Positions 1 to 9,352 of a stretch of 36,826 nucleotides of DNA are shown here, in pieces. Source of the stretch: Verrucomicrobiota bacterium (lineage in GTDB: Bacteria > Verrucomicrobiota > Verrucomicrobiia > Opitutales > Opitutaceae); assembly GCA_023446735.1 (NCBI GenBank), contig JAEXPQ010000236.1:1-36826 (forward strand), in the 5' to 3' direction. The notes below the pieces were generated by a model. It ran no database searches. It saw nothing but the letters and a program-made list of their open reading frames with translations, and was not told the origin of the DNA. The position numbers and the translations under genes are program-made. Positions within the stretch are counted from its first letter, which is position 1; each line of letters opens with the position of its first letter.

Positions 1-803
1 GCCGCGTCCAGCGCCGCCGCGACCTCGTCGCCCAGCAGGAGGCGAACCACCGGGGCGACCGCCTCCGTCTTGCGCGGATCGAACACGAGGTGGAACGGGA
101 GCCGCAGCGGGTAGTCGCCGTTGTGGACGTTCTCGGGGGTCGGCCCGAACGCCACATCCTTCTCGTTGCGCGAGATCAGCAGCACGTGCACGCCCGCCGT
201 CTCGCGAACCGGCCCCGGGAACAGCCCGAGACAGGTGTCGTCGATCCGCACCCGTCGCAACTGTTCGGCGACACTGGGCTGGACCAGGATCGTCGGCTTG
301 AGCACGGGGACGTTCAGGACCGTGTGGCGGACAAGCTCCACCGCGAGCGAGGCGGGGTCCTCGACCATCTGCAGCGAAATCGACTTCTCCTCCCACGGGC
401 CCTTCGCGCCGAGCGAGCCCCATTGCCGGTGATTCGTCGGCTCCTTCTCGCCGAACAGGCCACCGAGCTGCGCGAAGCTCACCTGCCGGATCGGGTTGGT
501 CTCGGTGACGGCGAACACCGCCACCTGGTACGCCAGCGGGACCACCCGAAACTCGCCGCGCGGCGGCACCTCGTCCGGCGCGAAGACCATCAACGCGAGG
601 TCCGCTTTGCCGGCGCGCAACTCGTCCAGCCCGCCGCGGCTGCCGTCCAGGCGCAGCCGAACTGTCACCTCCGGTGCGAGCGCCGCTCCGGCCAAGGCGC
701 GGCCGACCGCAGGCTCGAGCAGATCGGAGCCGATGATGGTCAGTTCGCCCGCCGCCAGCGGGAGCGCGGTGCAGAAAACGGCGAGGAGGGAACGCAGGGA
801 CAT
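1..803 (-). CDS. PstS-like phosphate/anion-binding periplasmic protein, partial (C-terminus outside window)
   Basis: The reading frame stays open for 267 codons from an ATG at 803 to the window edge, so the C-terminus is missing. It starts with a short signal peptide (MSLRSLLAVFCTALPLAAG) and continues ELTIIGSD, the usual opening of PstS-like (PBP-like) phosphate-binding proteins. The stretch DGSRGGLDELRAGKADLALM matches the family pattern of a G-S-G-like phosphate loop followed by a 'dialm' strand. Later parts (VAVFAVTETNPIRQVSF, QLGGLFGEKEPTNHRQWG) match the 'NP...is..ql..iF.G....W' region of the fold. It probably binds phosphate or a related oxyanion in the periplasm. No pst transporter genes are visible, because the downstream side lies beyond the window. 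The family assignment comes from motif reading; the ligand is inferred. Confidence 0.75.
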   Translation of the reverse strand, partial: MSLRSLLAVFCTALPLAAGELTIIGSDLLEPAVGRALAGAALAPEVTVRLRLDGSRGGLDELRAGKADLALMVFAPDEVPPRGEFRVVPLAYQVAVFAVTETNPIRQVSFAQLGGLFGEKEPTNHRQWGSLGAKGPWEEKSISLQMVEDPASLAVELVRHTVLNVPVLKPTILVQPSVAEQLRRVRIDDTCLGLFPGPVRETAGVHVLLISRNEKDVAFGPTPENVHNGDYPLRLPFHLVFDPRKTEAVAPVVRLLLGDEVAAALDA

Positions 804-994
804 CGCGAAGTCGGGTGACGCGCCGAGCGCAGCAGCGAAACCCCGGCGACGCGAGTGCAAACCGGATGCGCTCCCGGCAGTTCACGCACGCCGGAGAAAC
901 GGCCGCGGCCCGCGGCGGTCCACCCGCGGTTCGCTTGCGGTCGGACCACTTCGTGTCCACATCTTCGCCCGCGCCGCCCTCCTTCGCCACCGCC

Positions 995-1300
995 ATGACC
1001 GCCCCCGACGACTCCCCGGTGCCGTTGCCGATCACCGGCGAACTGGACCTGCACACCTTCCGCCCCGCCGAGATCTCCGCCCTGCTCGACGACTACCTGG
1101 CCGCGTGCGCGGCCCGCGGGCTGCGGACCGTGCGCATCGTCCACGGCAAGGGCACCGGCACCCTGCGCGAACTCGTGCGGGCGCGGCTCCGGCGCTCGCC
1201 GCTGGTCGAATCGTTCGCGCTGTGCGACGCGGCGGACGGAGGCTGGGGCGCCACCCGCGCCACCCTCGTGCCGACCGGAGAAAAAGAAGCCCGCGGTTGA
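995..1300 (+). CDS. Small Smr-domain protein
   Basis: The 101-residue product is essentially a stand-alone Smr (small MutS-related) domain. It shows the two family signatures: LDLHTF (the DLH motif) near residue 14 and IVHGKGTGTLRELVR (the HGKGTGxLR loop) near residue 48. Smr domains act as nucleases or nucleic-acid binding modules, often at branched DNA or on mRNA. The target here is unknown. The frame is open further upstream, to 815, but that extension is low-complexity and starts opposite the divergent PstS-like gene. The ATG at 995 leaves a compact domain and is preferred. Its stop codon lies inside the terminator hairpin of the convergent DUF4199 gene. Confidence 0.8.
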   Translation: MTAPDDSPVPLPITGELDLHTFRPAEISALLDDYLAACAARGLRTVRIVHGKGTGTLRELVRARLRRSPLVESFALCDAADGGWGATRATLVPTGEKEARG

Positions 1301-1311
1301 GGACCGCGGGC
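1281..1311 (-). terminator. Intrinsic terminator for the DUF4199 gene, overlapping the smr stop codon
   Basis: A perfect 9-bp inverted repeat (GCCCGCGGT at 1289-1297, ACCGCGGGC at 1303-1311) has a 5-nt loop. On the minus strand it is followed by TTCTTTTT, which fits a Rho-independent terminator for the gene ending at 1337. The smr stop TGA (1298-1300) lies in the loop. Confidence 0.75.
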
Positions 1312-1336
1312 GAATGAATCGGAGAAGCAACGACGC

Positions 1337-1897
1337 TCAGCCGAGCGCGGGCGGGTTGCCCGCCGCGAGCCCCGAAGCCGCGGGGGCCCGCCGGAGGAAC
1401 GCCGCCGCGATCAGGGCGATGATCAGCGCCATGAAGATCGCGCCGAAGAGCGCCATCACGCCCTGCACCGCGGGGTTCAGCATGAAGCCCATCATCTTTT
1501 CCGCCATCGCGTAGGCTTCGGCGGGCATGTTCTGCTCCTGCATCTTCGCGAGCTGCCCGGCGATCATCGCATCCTTGAAGCCCGGATTGATGACAAAACC
1601 GTAGACGATCATGAAGGCCATCGTCGCGAGCCCCTGCCACAGGCCGATCAGGCAGCCCACGCCCACCCCGCGGCCGTAGCTCATGCCCTGCTCGCCGGCC
1701 GCGTTGCGCGCCGCGCGCATGCCGAGGACCTGCACGATGACACCGATCGCAAAACCGACGATTCCGAGCGGTACGGTGAACTTCCAATCGTTCATCAGGT
1801 GGATGCGTTCGCCGTGGATGCCGAGGAAGAAGAGCACGAGAGTTTGCAGCGCGCCGAGCAGGGCCCCGACGAAGCCGTAGGTGAGAGGTATATTCAT
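1337..1897 (-). CDS. DUF4199-type inner membrane protein
   Basis: This is a 186-residue hydrophobic protein with about four membrane segments: residues ~5-25 (YGFVGALLGALQTLVLFFLG), ~40-62 (VPLGIVGFAIGVIVQVLGM), ~78-103 (VGCLIGLWQGLATMAFMIVYGF) and ~150-175 (ALFGAIFMALIIALIAAAFL). Between the last two is a soluble, Met-rich stretch. Length and topology fit the DUF4199 family, whose function is unknown. The ATG at 1897 begins directly before the first membrane helix; the frame upstream of it is non-hydrophobic and not credible. It is convergent with the smr gene and divergent from the oxygenase gene at 2023. The family call comes from the pattern of helices and is moderately secure. Confidence 0.65.
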   Translation of the reverse strand: MNIPLTYGFVGALLGALQTLVLFFLGIHGERIHLMNDWKFTVPLGIVGFAIGVIVQVLGMRAARNAAGEQGMSYGRGVGVGCLIGLWQGLATMAFMIVYGFVINPGFKDAMIAGQLAKMQEQNMPAEAYAMAEKMMGFMLNPAVQGVMALFGAIFMALIIALIAAAFLRRAPAASGLAAGNPPALG

Positions 1898-2022
1898 GCG
1901 GGGAAAGCGGATAACGGATCCCGCGCCGGAAGCAATCTCTCCGGGACAAACGGCGCCGGACCGCCATGAACGGCCATGCGTTGACACGCCTCGCCCCGCC
2001 CGCACCGTCCGCCCCACTACCC

Positions 2023-2643
2023 ATGCCCGCGATCCAAAGCTGGTTTCCCACCTTCCTCTACTACGCGCCGCTTGGCCGCCGCGGCCTGGCGGCCTTCAAC
2101 CGGCAGCTCCTCGCCGAGGTGCGCCAACTGCGCGAGACCGACGAGGCCGGCCGCCGCTGGTGCGCAAAGAACTACCCCGGCGGCTACACCTCCTACGGCT
2201 CCGTCGCCAACCTCCACGAGGTCTCGCCCACGTTCGCGGAGCTGGAGAAGCGGATCCGCCGCCATGTCGACCGCTATGTCGGGCACCTCGACCTCGACAT
2301 GGCCGGCCGCGCACTGGCGATGACCGACTGCTGGGTGAACATGATGCCCCGCGGCGCCGTGCACAGCCTGCACCTCCACCCGCTCGCCCTGATCAGCGGC
2401 ACCTACTATCTCGCGACCCCGCCGGGCAGCGCGGCGATCAAGTTCGAGGATCCCCGCCTCGACCGGTTCATGGCGCGGCCGCCCGTGCGCGACCCCGAGC
2501 GCGCAGCCACCCGCTCGATCGTGCGCTACCCGGCGAAGTCGGGCCACGTGGTCCTCTTCGAGAGCTGGCTGCGCCACGAGGTCCCCGCCAGCGACACCCC
2601 AGCCGAACGCATCAGCATCAGCTTCAACTACGGCTGGTTCTGA
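2023..2643 (+). CDS. TIGR02466-family putative 2OG-Fe(II) oxygenase
   Basis: The 206-residue protein has the layout of the TIGR02466 family, which belongs to the 2-oxoglutarate/Fe(II) dioxygenase superfamily. WFPTFLYY near the N-terminus is the family's opening. The core HSLHLHPLALISGTYYL places candidate metal-binding histidines at 114, 117 and 119, and WLRHEVPA supplies the distal histidine at 185. ERISISFNYGWF at the C-terminus carries the Arg expected to hold 2-oxoglutarate. The substrate is unknown; members are often found near sulfotransferase or TPR genes, which are not seen here. The ATG at 2023 was chosen over 1966 because the extra 19 residues are proline/alanine-rich filler and the family starts close to the WFPT motif. 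Confidence 0.75.
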   Translation: MPAIQSWFPTFLYYAPLGRRGLAAFNRQLLAEVRQLRETDEAGRRWCAKNYPGGYTSYGSVANLHEVSPTFAELEKRIRRHVDRYVGHLDLDMAGRALAMTDCWVNMMPRGAVHSLHLHPLALISGTYYLATPPGSAAIKFEDPRLDRFMARPPVRDPERAATRSIVRYPAKSGHVVLFESWLRHEVPASDTPAERISISFNYGWF

Positions 2644-2693
2644 GAACAACTCCACGACCTCGCCCCGATCTCGATCGCATTCCAGCCAAACTG

Positions 2694-2725
2694 AACGGCA
2701 CCACCCCCGCGGGTGGTGCCGTTTT
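2694..2725 (+). terminator. Intrinsic terminator after the 2OG-Fe(II) oxygenase gene
   Basis: A perfect 13-bp stem (2694-2706 with 2711-2723, core GGCACCACCC / GGGTGGTGCC) has a 4-nt loop and ends in GTTTTG. It lies between two convergent genes, so it may also stop transcription coming from the pectin lyase gene, although the T-run on that side is poor. Confidence 0.75.
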
Positions 2726-2761
2726 GCTATCACGACGCCGAAATGGGCGGACGCCAACCGC

Positions 2762-5700
2762 TCACTGCACCGGAATCTCCGGCGGGTCGACCCGTACCCG
2801 GTAGAAGCAACGCTCGGCCGGCTCCGGCGGGGTGTCGTCGACCAACACCAGCGAGGTTCCGTCCCCTTCCACCGCCGCACCAAGCAGCTCCCAGCTCCCG
2901 CTGTCGGCCAGGTCGGTCGTGCGCTCAAGCTGGTAGGTGTGCCCCTCGTACGCGGCGGCGAGCGTCAAGACCGTGCCGGCATCGGCCGCGTAGGCGAAGT
3001 CGACGATGCGCAGGGACGCGGCCGTCAAGACCGTGCCCGTTTCCCCCGCCGCCGGGAACGCTCCGGCGGTGATGACATCGAGCACACCGAGGTTCGCGAA
3101 CGGGCCGGTGCAGTTGAAACCGGCTCCGCGCGAAAGCCGGATCACGCCGGTCGCCGCGTTGGTGACATTGCCGGTGACGGCGAAGCTCGCCGAGCCGCTC
3201 GCGGAAATGAGGCCCTCGTTGACGACGTTGCCGATGATCGCGCCGCCGCCGATGAGTTTGCCGCCCGCGCGGATCGTGAGCGTGCTGGTGGTCAATGTGC
3301 CGGTGAGCTCGAGCGTGGCGCCGGACTTCACCTCCACCGTGGAGGTGTTGGTGAGGCTGCCGGTGATCCGGAGCGTGCCGCCGTTAACCGTCGTCGCGCC
3401 CGCGCCGTTGCTCTGCGCCCCGGCGATGACGAGCGTGCCGGAGCTGACGGTGGTCGCGCCGAGGTAGGTGTTGGTCCCGGTGAGCGTGAGCGTGCCGGTG
3501 CCCACTTTGTTGATGCTCGTGGTGTAGCCGCTCGGATTCGTGATCGTGCCCGGGAAGGTGGTGCTCTTGTGGTTCCCGCCGATCGAGTAGGTCGTCCAGT
3601 TCTTGTCGACCGAGAGCGTCGCCGTGCTCGTTCCGGTCAGCGAGCCCAGCGCGATCGCCGTGCCGCTCCGCGCGCTCAACGCCCGCGTACCGAGATCGAA
3701 GTCGGCGGCGCTGCTACCGGTGGTGCCGTAGAGGCGGTAGTTGCCGGTGCCGCCCAACGCGATCCGGCCCGTGAACGCCGTCATGTCGCCCTCGAGGTCG
3801 AACACGCCGGTGGTCGCGGTGAGCGTGAGGGTGCCCGATCCGGAGACCGCCTTGATGCCATGATTGCCGCCCGCATGGCCGCCGGTGATCGTCGAGTCGG
3901 TGGAAACAACGATGGCGTTGGTGGGCGTCAATGCCCCCGTCGCCCACGTGCCGCCGGCAAGCGTGACCGGGCCGGAGCCGATCGCGGTGGTGGCCGAAAG
4001 CGTCAACGTGCCACCGGAGATGATCGTGCCGCCGGTGTAGGTGTTGGTGCCGGCCATCGTGAGCGTGCCCGTGCCGGCCTTGGTCAAGGCCGCAGCGCCG
4101 CTGATGCCGGGCGAGGTGCCGGTGAGCGTATACGCCACGGTGGTGTTGTTGACCGAGACGGCGACGGGCTCGACCGCCGACGGGATCGTGATCGAGCGGT
4201 TGCCGGCGGAGGTGTCGTCGAAGACCGCGGTGTCGCCCTTCACGAAGGTGGTCGCAGTGCCATCGGCCTGCAGGCGCCAGTTGGCCACGGCGGAGTTCCA
4301 CACCGCGGAGACGGCGCCGGTCCACTGCACCGGCTGGAGCGGCCGGATCGGCTGCGTACCGGAAAGCGTGAGCACGATGGCGCCGCCCGAGGTGGTGATC
4401 GCGGCGGTCTGCTGGTTGTCGAGCGGCGCGGTGTAGGTCCAGGTGGCGGAGCCGCTGAGCGCGGTCGCCGCGACGATCGTGTACGTGCCGTCGGGGATGA
4501 TCGCCGGCGCGGTGATGGCGATGGCGCCGCCGAGGGTGACCGTACCGTTGACGTTAAGCGAGCCGGCGGCCGCAGCGCGCAGACCGGAGCCGGCACCGAG
4601 CGTCACGTCGCCGGTGATCGTGCCCGTGCCGCCGAGGACCGCGCCGGACTGCACCGTGAAAGAGGAGCCGTCCGAGGTGCCGTTGACCAGCAGCGTGCCC
4701 GCGTTGACGGTCGTCGCTCCCGTGTAGGTATTGCCGCCGGCGAGCGTCACCGTGCCGGAGCCGTTCTTCGTCAGCGTCGCCGCGCCCGAGATGCCACCGC
4801 CGCCAGAGACCAGCGCATAGCTGGTGGTCGTGTTGGCGAAGGTGACCGAGGCCGGCGCCACCGCGGAGACGAGCGTGAGGGAAGCGTTGCCCGCGAGGGA
4901 GTCGTCGAACACCACCGCATCGCCCGCGGCGAAATAGGTGGCGGCGCCGTCGCTGTTGAACTTCCAGTTGGCGGAGACGGCGTCCCAGAATCCGGAGACA
5001 GCGCCCGTCCACGTGACCGCCGCACTCGCGCGGACCGGGTCGGTGCTGCCGATGGTAAGGAACAGACCGTTGCCGACCTGCACGACCGTCGCCGTCTGGT
5101 TGGCCGCGAGCGGGCCGCTGTAGGTGAACGTCGGGCTGCCGGTGATCGTCGTGGCGACGAGCAGCGGATAGGTGCCGCACTCGAGCGCACTGGTCGAGAC
5201 CGCCGCCACCGTGCCCGCGAGCGAGACCGTGCCGGCGACATTCAGCGGCGCGGCGCTGCGCGCAAGGCCGGAGCCGGACTGGAACGCCACCGCCCCGGTG
5301 ATCGTGCCGCTGCCGCCCAGCACGCCGCCCGCCTGGACCGTGAAGGCCGAGGACGAGGAGGTGCCGTTGATCAGCAACGTGCCGGCGGAGACGGTCGTCG
5401 CGCCGCTATAGGTGTTGGCGCCAGCGAGCGTGAGGGTGCCGCCACCGACCTTGGTGAGCGCGGTGATGCCGGTGCCGTTGACGATCGTGCCGGCGAAGGT
5501 CGAGTCGGTGCCCCGCTCGCCGATCGTCCACGTGATGGTGCGGCCGGCGGTGGTGCAGCCGTTGAGTGTCGATCCGCTCACGCCGGAGAGCGCGCCGAGC
5601 GGGAACGACAGGTTCGCGGAGAGCGCGGCGTTGAAGTAGGCGTACGTGCGGACGCCCAGGTTGAGCTCGGCCGCGGGCAGGCCCGCGGTATTCCAGAACC

Positions 5701-8700
5701 GGAGATCGCCACCGTCGGCGTCAGTCACGGCATTGATCACGCCGGCGAAGGCCGACCAGTCGCCGTTCAGCTCGGTGCGGCTGAAGGGCGTGTAGAGCTC
5801 GAGCGTGCCCGCGCCGGTGAGCGAGCCGGTGAGGCTGGAGCGTCCGTCGAGTTCAAGGCGAGCGGTGGCGCCGGCCGGCACCACCATGTTCCACGCGGCG
5901 ACCGTGCCGTAGGTCGTGGTGTTGTTCGACATCGCGAGCGTGCCGCCGTTGAGGGTGACCGGGCCGGAGCCGAGGCCGGCGGCGTTGGCCGCCGCGGAGG
6001 GCATGATGATCATGCCGGCGTTGATCACAGTGCCGCCGGCATAGGTGTTGGGCGTCGAGAGCGTGAGGGTACCGGCTCCGTTCTTCACCAACTGCCCGGG
6101 CCCCTCGACCGAGCCCGTGAGTTGGAAGCCGATGCCCGCGGTAGTGACATCGAAGGTGCCGCCATTGGCGCCGAGGGTGACAAGGCGGTCGGTCGAGGTG
6201 GCATCAGCGCCGGTGAACTGCAGCGTGCCGCCGTCGAGGGTTAGGCCGCCCGAGGCCGCCGGGGCCGAGCCGAGCGGGCCGGCCGCGCCGCTGTTGGACA
6301 TCGTGGCGATGGAAACCGTGCCGCCGGTGATCGCCACCGGACCGGTGAAGGTGTTGGCCGTCGCAAGCGTGAGCCTGCCGGTGCCGGTCTTCGTCAGGCC
6401 GCCGGAACCGACGATGCGGCCGCTGCCGGCGATGGTGTAGTCAGTGTCGCTCGCAACGGTCGTCGACGCCGGGCTGACCGCCTGCGTGAGAGCGACGCTC
6501 GGCGTCGCCGCACCGGTGGCGTTGAAGGTGACAGCGTCGCCGGCGACAAACACATCCGCCGAGCCGCCACGCAGCCAGGCCGGAGTCACGCTGTTGTCCC
6601 ATTGCGCGCCGGGGCCACCCTGCCACGCGACGCTCGCCGCCGCGCGAGTTGTCGGCACAACGATGGCGATCGCGCCACCGGAGGTCGACAGGCTGTAGGG
6701 GATGCCATCGAGACCGGTGATGGTCAGGTTCGCCGCGCCGGAGAGCGTACCCGAGACGGTGGCGACCGTGTAGGTGCCGGGCGCGAGCGTGCCGTCGAGC
6801 AGATGGAAATGGAGCGTCGTCGCCCCGCCAAGAGTGAGATCGCCGGCGACGACGAGCTGGTCGTTGGCCTTGCTCAGGCCGGTTGGATCATCGGAGAGAT
6901 CGAACGCGAGCGTGCTGCCGGCGGCGGTGGTGAGTCCGCCATCGAGATACAGCGTGCCGGCGGCGCCCATGCCGGCGCCGGGAGTGAGGCCGGCGCGGTA
7001 GTTGAGCGTGACCGGTTGCGCGACGCGGCCGGAGCCGGCGAGGCGGCCGCCGGTGGCGCCCTGCGCGAGCGGCCCGCCCCAGGTGCCGCCCCAGACGACG
7101 ACCGGGCTCGCGGAAAGCTCACCGTCGACGGCCAGCGCGCCGTCCCAGACGGTAGTCGTGCCCGTGAAGCTGTGACTGCCGGTGAGCGTGAGCGAGCCGG
7201 CGCCGACCTTGGTGAGGCTCATGGTGCCGCCGAGCGAGCCGGCGGTGCCGTCGAAGGTGTAGCTGGTTGGCGAGTAGACCGTGACCGCGCCGGGCGCGAG
7301 TTTGCCGGAGAGCACGACTGGCGCGGCCGCGTTGCCCGTCAGATCGAACAAAACGGCGTCGCCACCGACGTAGGTGGTCGTAGTGACGCCAAGCACGCCT
7401 TCGCGCCACGCGGCCGTGGACTCGTCCCAGGTGTTGGCGGCACCCGCCCCGCCCTGCCAGACGAGGCGCGCCGAGGTCACCGGCGGCGGGGGCGGAGGCG
7501 GCATGTCGGTGCCGAGATAGTAGTCGGTGTACGACGCCTCGTAGTAGCCCTTGGTGGTCGTCTGCCCGCGATAGGCGGGGTTCTGCATGAGCGCGTAGAG
7601 GCGGTTCGTCGCCGGCGTGCTGGTCGTGTAGATGCGCAGCGAGGCGTAGTCGCTCGTGACGAAGACCAGTTCCTCGCGCCAGTCGCCGAGGATGTCGCCC
7701 ATGAACGCCGGGCGCCCGCCGTAGGCCTGGCGGATCACGTAGCTGCCCGTGTCGTCGTTGAAAAGGGTGTGCAACCGGTCCGTGACGCCACTGCCGGGGT
7801 TGAACTTGTTGATGACCGGATTGTAGGCGCCGCTGCCGGAGCCATCGATGAACTCACGGCTGAGGTCGCCATCCCACCACAGGCCTTCCGGCGGCCAGAC
7901 GGTGTTGGTGAAGATGCGATTGCCCTTGGCGTCGAAGATGCCGGGCTGCGTGCAGTACATCTCGAGACCGAAGTGGCTCGGATCGAGGTCGATCGCGATG
8001 CCGCGGCCGACATCGCCGAGATTCGTCATATAGCGGCGGACAAGCATCTCGCCCGTGCCCGAACCGTAGAGCGCGCTGGCCAGCAGGCGCGGGTTGTACT
8101 GCTGGATCGCGTAGGACTCGAGGCCGGGGTGGTCGGGATCGATGTCGGCGACGTGCAGGCGGTCGCCGTGCGTGAGGTCGGTGTAGAAGAGTTGGGTCCC
8201 ATCGTCGTCGATCACGTGGCCGATGTCGCAGATCTCGTCGCGACCGTCGTTGTCGACATCGGCGATACGGATTTGGTGGCCCTCGGCGCCGGGCTGGACC
8301 GCCTGATCCTGCGCCCAGTTCCAGCGGAGGCTCAGCGTGCCGTCGCGGAAGTCGAAGGCGGAGAACGACCGGTAGAACGGCCCGGCGTCGGCGCGGTTGT
8401 AGCCGTAGAAGATCACCGAGGGGCGCACGCCGTCGAGGAAGGCGATGGCGCACTTGCTGTTCAGCGTGCCGTGTTCAGCCCACGGATTCGGGAGCGCGAG
8501 CCGCGCGCGCTCGGCGCCGGAGACGCCGTCGAACACCGAGACGAACTGGTCGGTGTTGTTCGCCGCGGTGATGCTGGCCACCTCGGTGCCGGCGGCGTTG
8601 GCCACCGTGACGCCGTGGGCGGTGCGCACGATCACCTCGGCGCGGCCGTCGCCGTCCATGTCGAAGACGGTCACGTTGTCGCCGTCGCCGATCGAGACGG

Positions 8701-9352
8701 TGGAGGCGCCGGGCTCGTAGGTGTTGGACTGGATGAGCGAGTTGATGCCCAGGTTCATCCGCCACAGGAAGGTACCGTCGCGCTTGTACGCCTCGAGGTA
8801 CTGTACCTCCGCCGCGGTCGTGGAGGTCGAGAGGCGGTCGACGACGAAGTCGTACTCGCCATCACCGTCGAGATCGCCCACCCAGCAGAATTTCACGTCG
8901 TAGTTGGCGGTCGAAGCCGGATTGGGCCGGGGCGACGAGAGCGCGAAGGTGATGAACTGCCGGCCGGCAACGGTACCAGCAGGCAGCGTGTAGCTGGCGC
9001 TCGCGGGCAGCTCGACGCCGTCGACCACCGGGCACACGAAATAGGCGATGGCCGAGGCGAAATCGCCTTCGGCGAGCATGTCGCGGTAGTCGGTGGTCGC
9101 GGTGATCGGCGTGGTGTTGACCCGCAGCGCGGCGCCGCCGCCGATCGAGCGGTAGAGATTGAAGGCGACGTCGGCCGGGTCGTTGCCGAGCAGGCGCCAA
9201 GTGATGTGGGCCTCGGTGGTCGTGGCGCGCAGTGCGACCACGCCGCGCCCGAGGTTTTCCGACTGCCGCTGCGCCCGGACCGGGAGACAGGCGAGCAGCG
9301 CGAGAAAGAGAAACGCGACTAGGCGCGTCTTCGGCGAAGACAGGATACTCAT
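2762..9352 (-). CDS. Giant secreted rhamnogalacturonan lyase (PL11-like) with autotransporter-associated beta-strand repeats
   Basis: This 2196-residue protein has a signal peptide (residues 1-26, ending LACLPVRA). Residues ~28-610 resemble family 11 polysaccharide lyases, beta-propeller enzymes that cleave the rhamnogalacturonan I backbone of pectin. Ca-binding type loops are visible: DLDGDGEYD, DMDGDGRAE and DVDNDGRDE. A proline run at ~616-622 leads into ~1570 residues of beta-rich repeats. Seven copies match the autotransporter-associated beta-strand signature (TKxGxGTLTLxGxNTYxG), at about residues 712, 984, 1085, 1298, 1526, 1755 and 1946. Four larger modules begin with W-x-G...W. The C-terminus (YQLERTTDL...CFYRVRV) resembles short terminal domains of verrucomicrobial surface proteins; there is no autotransporter barrel. 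The ATG at 9352 is preferred over 9382 because it directly precedes the signal peptide. Cell-surface or extracellular location is inferred. Confidence 0.85.
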   Translation of the reverse strand: MSILSSPKTRLVAFLFLALLACLPVRAQRQSENLGRGVVALRATTTEAHITWRLLGNDPADVAFNLYRSIGGGAALRVNTTPITATTDYRDMLAEGDFASAIAYFVCPVVDGVELPASASYTLPAGTVAGRQFITFALSSPRPNPASTANYDVKFCWVGDLDGDGEYDFVVDRLSTSTTAAEVQYLEAYKRDGTFLWRMNLGINSLIQSNTYEPGASTVSIGDGDNVTVFDMDGDGRAEVIVRTAHGVTVANAAGTEVASITAANNTDQFVSVFDGVSGAERARLALPNPWAEHGTLNSKCAIAFLDGVRPSVIFYGYNRADAGPFYRSFSAFDFRDGTLSLRWNWAQDQAVQPGAEGHQIRIADVDNDGRDEICDIGHVIDDDGTQLFYTDLTHGDRLHVADIDPDHPGLESYAIQQYNPRLLASALYGSGTGEMLVRRYMTNLGDVGRGIAIDLDPSHFGLEMYCTQPGIFDAKGNRIFTNTVWPPEGLWWDGDLSREFIDGSGSGAYNPVINKFNPGSGVTDRLHTLFNDDTGSYVIRQAYGGRPAFMGDILGDWREELVFVTSDYASLRIYTTSTPATNRLYALMQNPAYRGQTTTKGYYEASYTDYYLGTDMPPPPPPPVTSARLVWQGGAGAANTWDESTAAWREGVLGVTTTTYVGGDAVLFDLTGNAAAPVVLSGKLAPGAVTVYSPTSYTFDGTAGSLGGTMSLTKVGAGSLTLTGSHSFTGTTTVWDGALAVDGELSASPVVVWGGTWGGPLAQGATGGRLAGSGRVAQPVTLNYRAGLTPGAGMGAAGTLYLDGGLTTAAGSTLAFDLSDDPTGLSKANDQLVVAGDLTLGGATTLHFHLLDGTLAPGTYTVATVSGTLSGAANLTITGLDGIPYSLSTSGGAIAIVVPTTRAAASVAWQGGPGAQWDNSVTPAWLRGGSADVFVAGDAVTFNATGAATPSVALTQAVSPASTTVASDTDYTIAGSGRIVGSGGLTKTGTGRLTLATANTFTGPVAITGGTVSIATMSNSGAAGPLGSAPAASGGLTLDGGTLQFTGADATSTDRLVTLGANGGTFDVTTAGIGFQLTGSVEGPGQLVKNGAGTLTLSTPNTYAGGTVINAGMIIMPSAAANAAGLGSGPVTLNGGTLAMSNNTTTYGTVAAWNMVVPAGATARLELDGRSSLTGSLTGAGTLELYTPFSRTELNGDWSAFAGVINAVTDADGGDLRFWNTAGLPAAELNLGVRTYAYFNAALSANLSFPLGALSGVSGSTLNGCTTAGRTITWTIGERGTDSTFAGTIVNGTGITALTKVGGGTLTLAGANTYSGATTVSAGTLLINGTSSSSAFTVQAGGVLGGSGTITGAVAFQSGSGLARSAAPLNVAGTVSLAGTVAAVSTSALECGTYPLLVATTITGSPTFTYSGPLAANQTATVVQVGNGLFLTIGSTDPVRASAAVTWTGAVSGFWDAVSANWKFNSDGAATYFAAGDAVVFDDSLAGNASLTLVSAVAPASVTFANTTTSYALVSGGGGISGAATLTKNGSGTVTLAGGNTYTGATTVNAGTLLVNGTSDGSSFTVQSGAVLGGTGTITGDVTLGAGSGLRAAAAGSLNVNGTVTLGGAIAITAPAIIPDGTYTIVAATALSGSATWTYTAPLDNQQTAAITTSGGAIVLTLSGTQPIRPLQPVQWTGAVSAVWNSAVANWRLQADGTATTFVKGDTAVFDDTSAGNRSITIPSAVEPVAVSVNNTTVAYTLTGTSPGISGAAALTKAGTGTLTMAGTNTYTGGTIISGGTLTLSATTAIGSGPVTLAGGTWATGALTPTNAIVVSTDSTITGGHAGGNHGIKAVSGSGTLTLTATTGVFDLEGDMTAFTGRIALGGTGNYRLYGTTGSSAADFDLGTRALSARSGTAIALGSLTGTSTATLSVDKNWTTYSIGGNHKSTTFPGTITNPSGYTTSINKVGTGTLTLTGTNTYLGATTVSSGTLVIAGAQSNGAGATTVNGGTLRITGSLTNTSTVEVKSGATLELTGTLTTSTLTIRAGGKLIGGGAIIGNVVNEGLISASGSASFAVTGNVTNAATGVIRLSRGAGFNCTGPFANLGVLDVITAGAFPAAGETGTVLTAASLRIVDFAYAADAGTVLTLAAAYEGHTYQLERTTDLADSGSWELLGAAVEGDGTSLVLVDDTPPEPAERCFYRVRVDPPEIPVQ

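Noticed and set aside
2939..6244. 1101-codon plus-strand frame opposite the pectin lyase gene
   Set aside because: It is Arg/Gly/Ala-rich and mirrors the repeat-coding strand. High GC makes stops rare, and no domain is visible. The minus-strand frame has a signal peptide and clear families.
6602..9322. 906-codon plus-strand frame opposite the PL11 domain
   Set aside because: Same reason: its composition is that of an antisense shadow, and the catalytic domain lies on the other strand.
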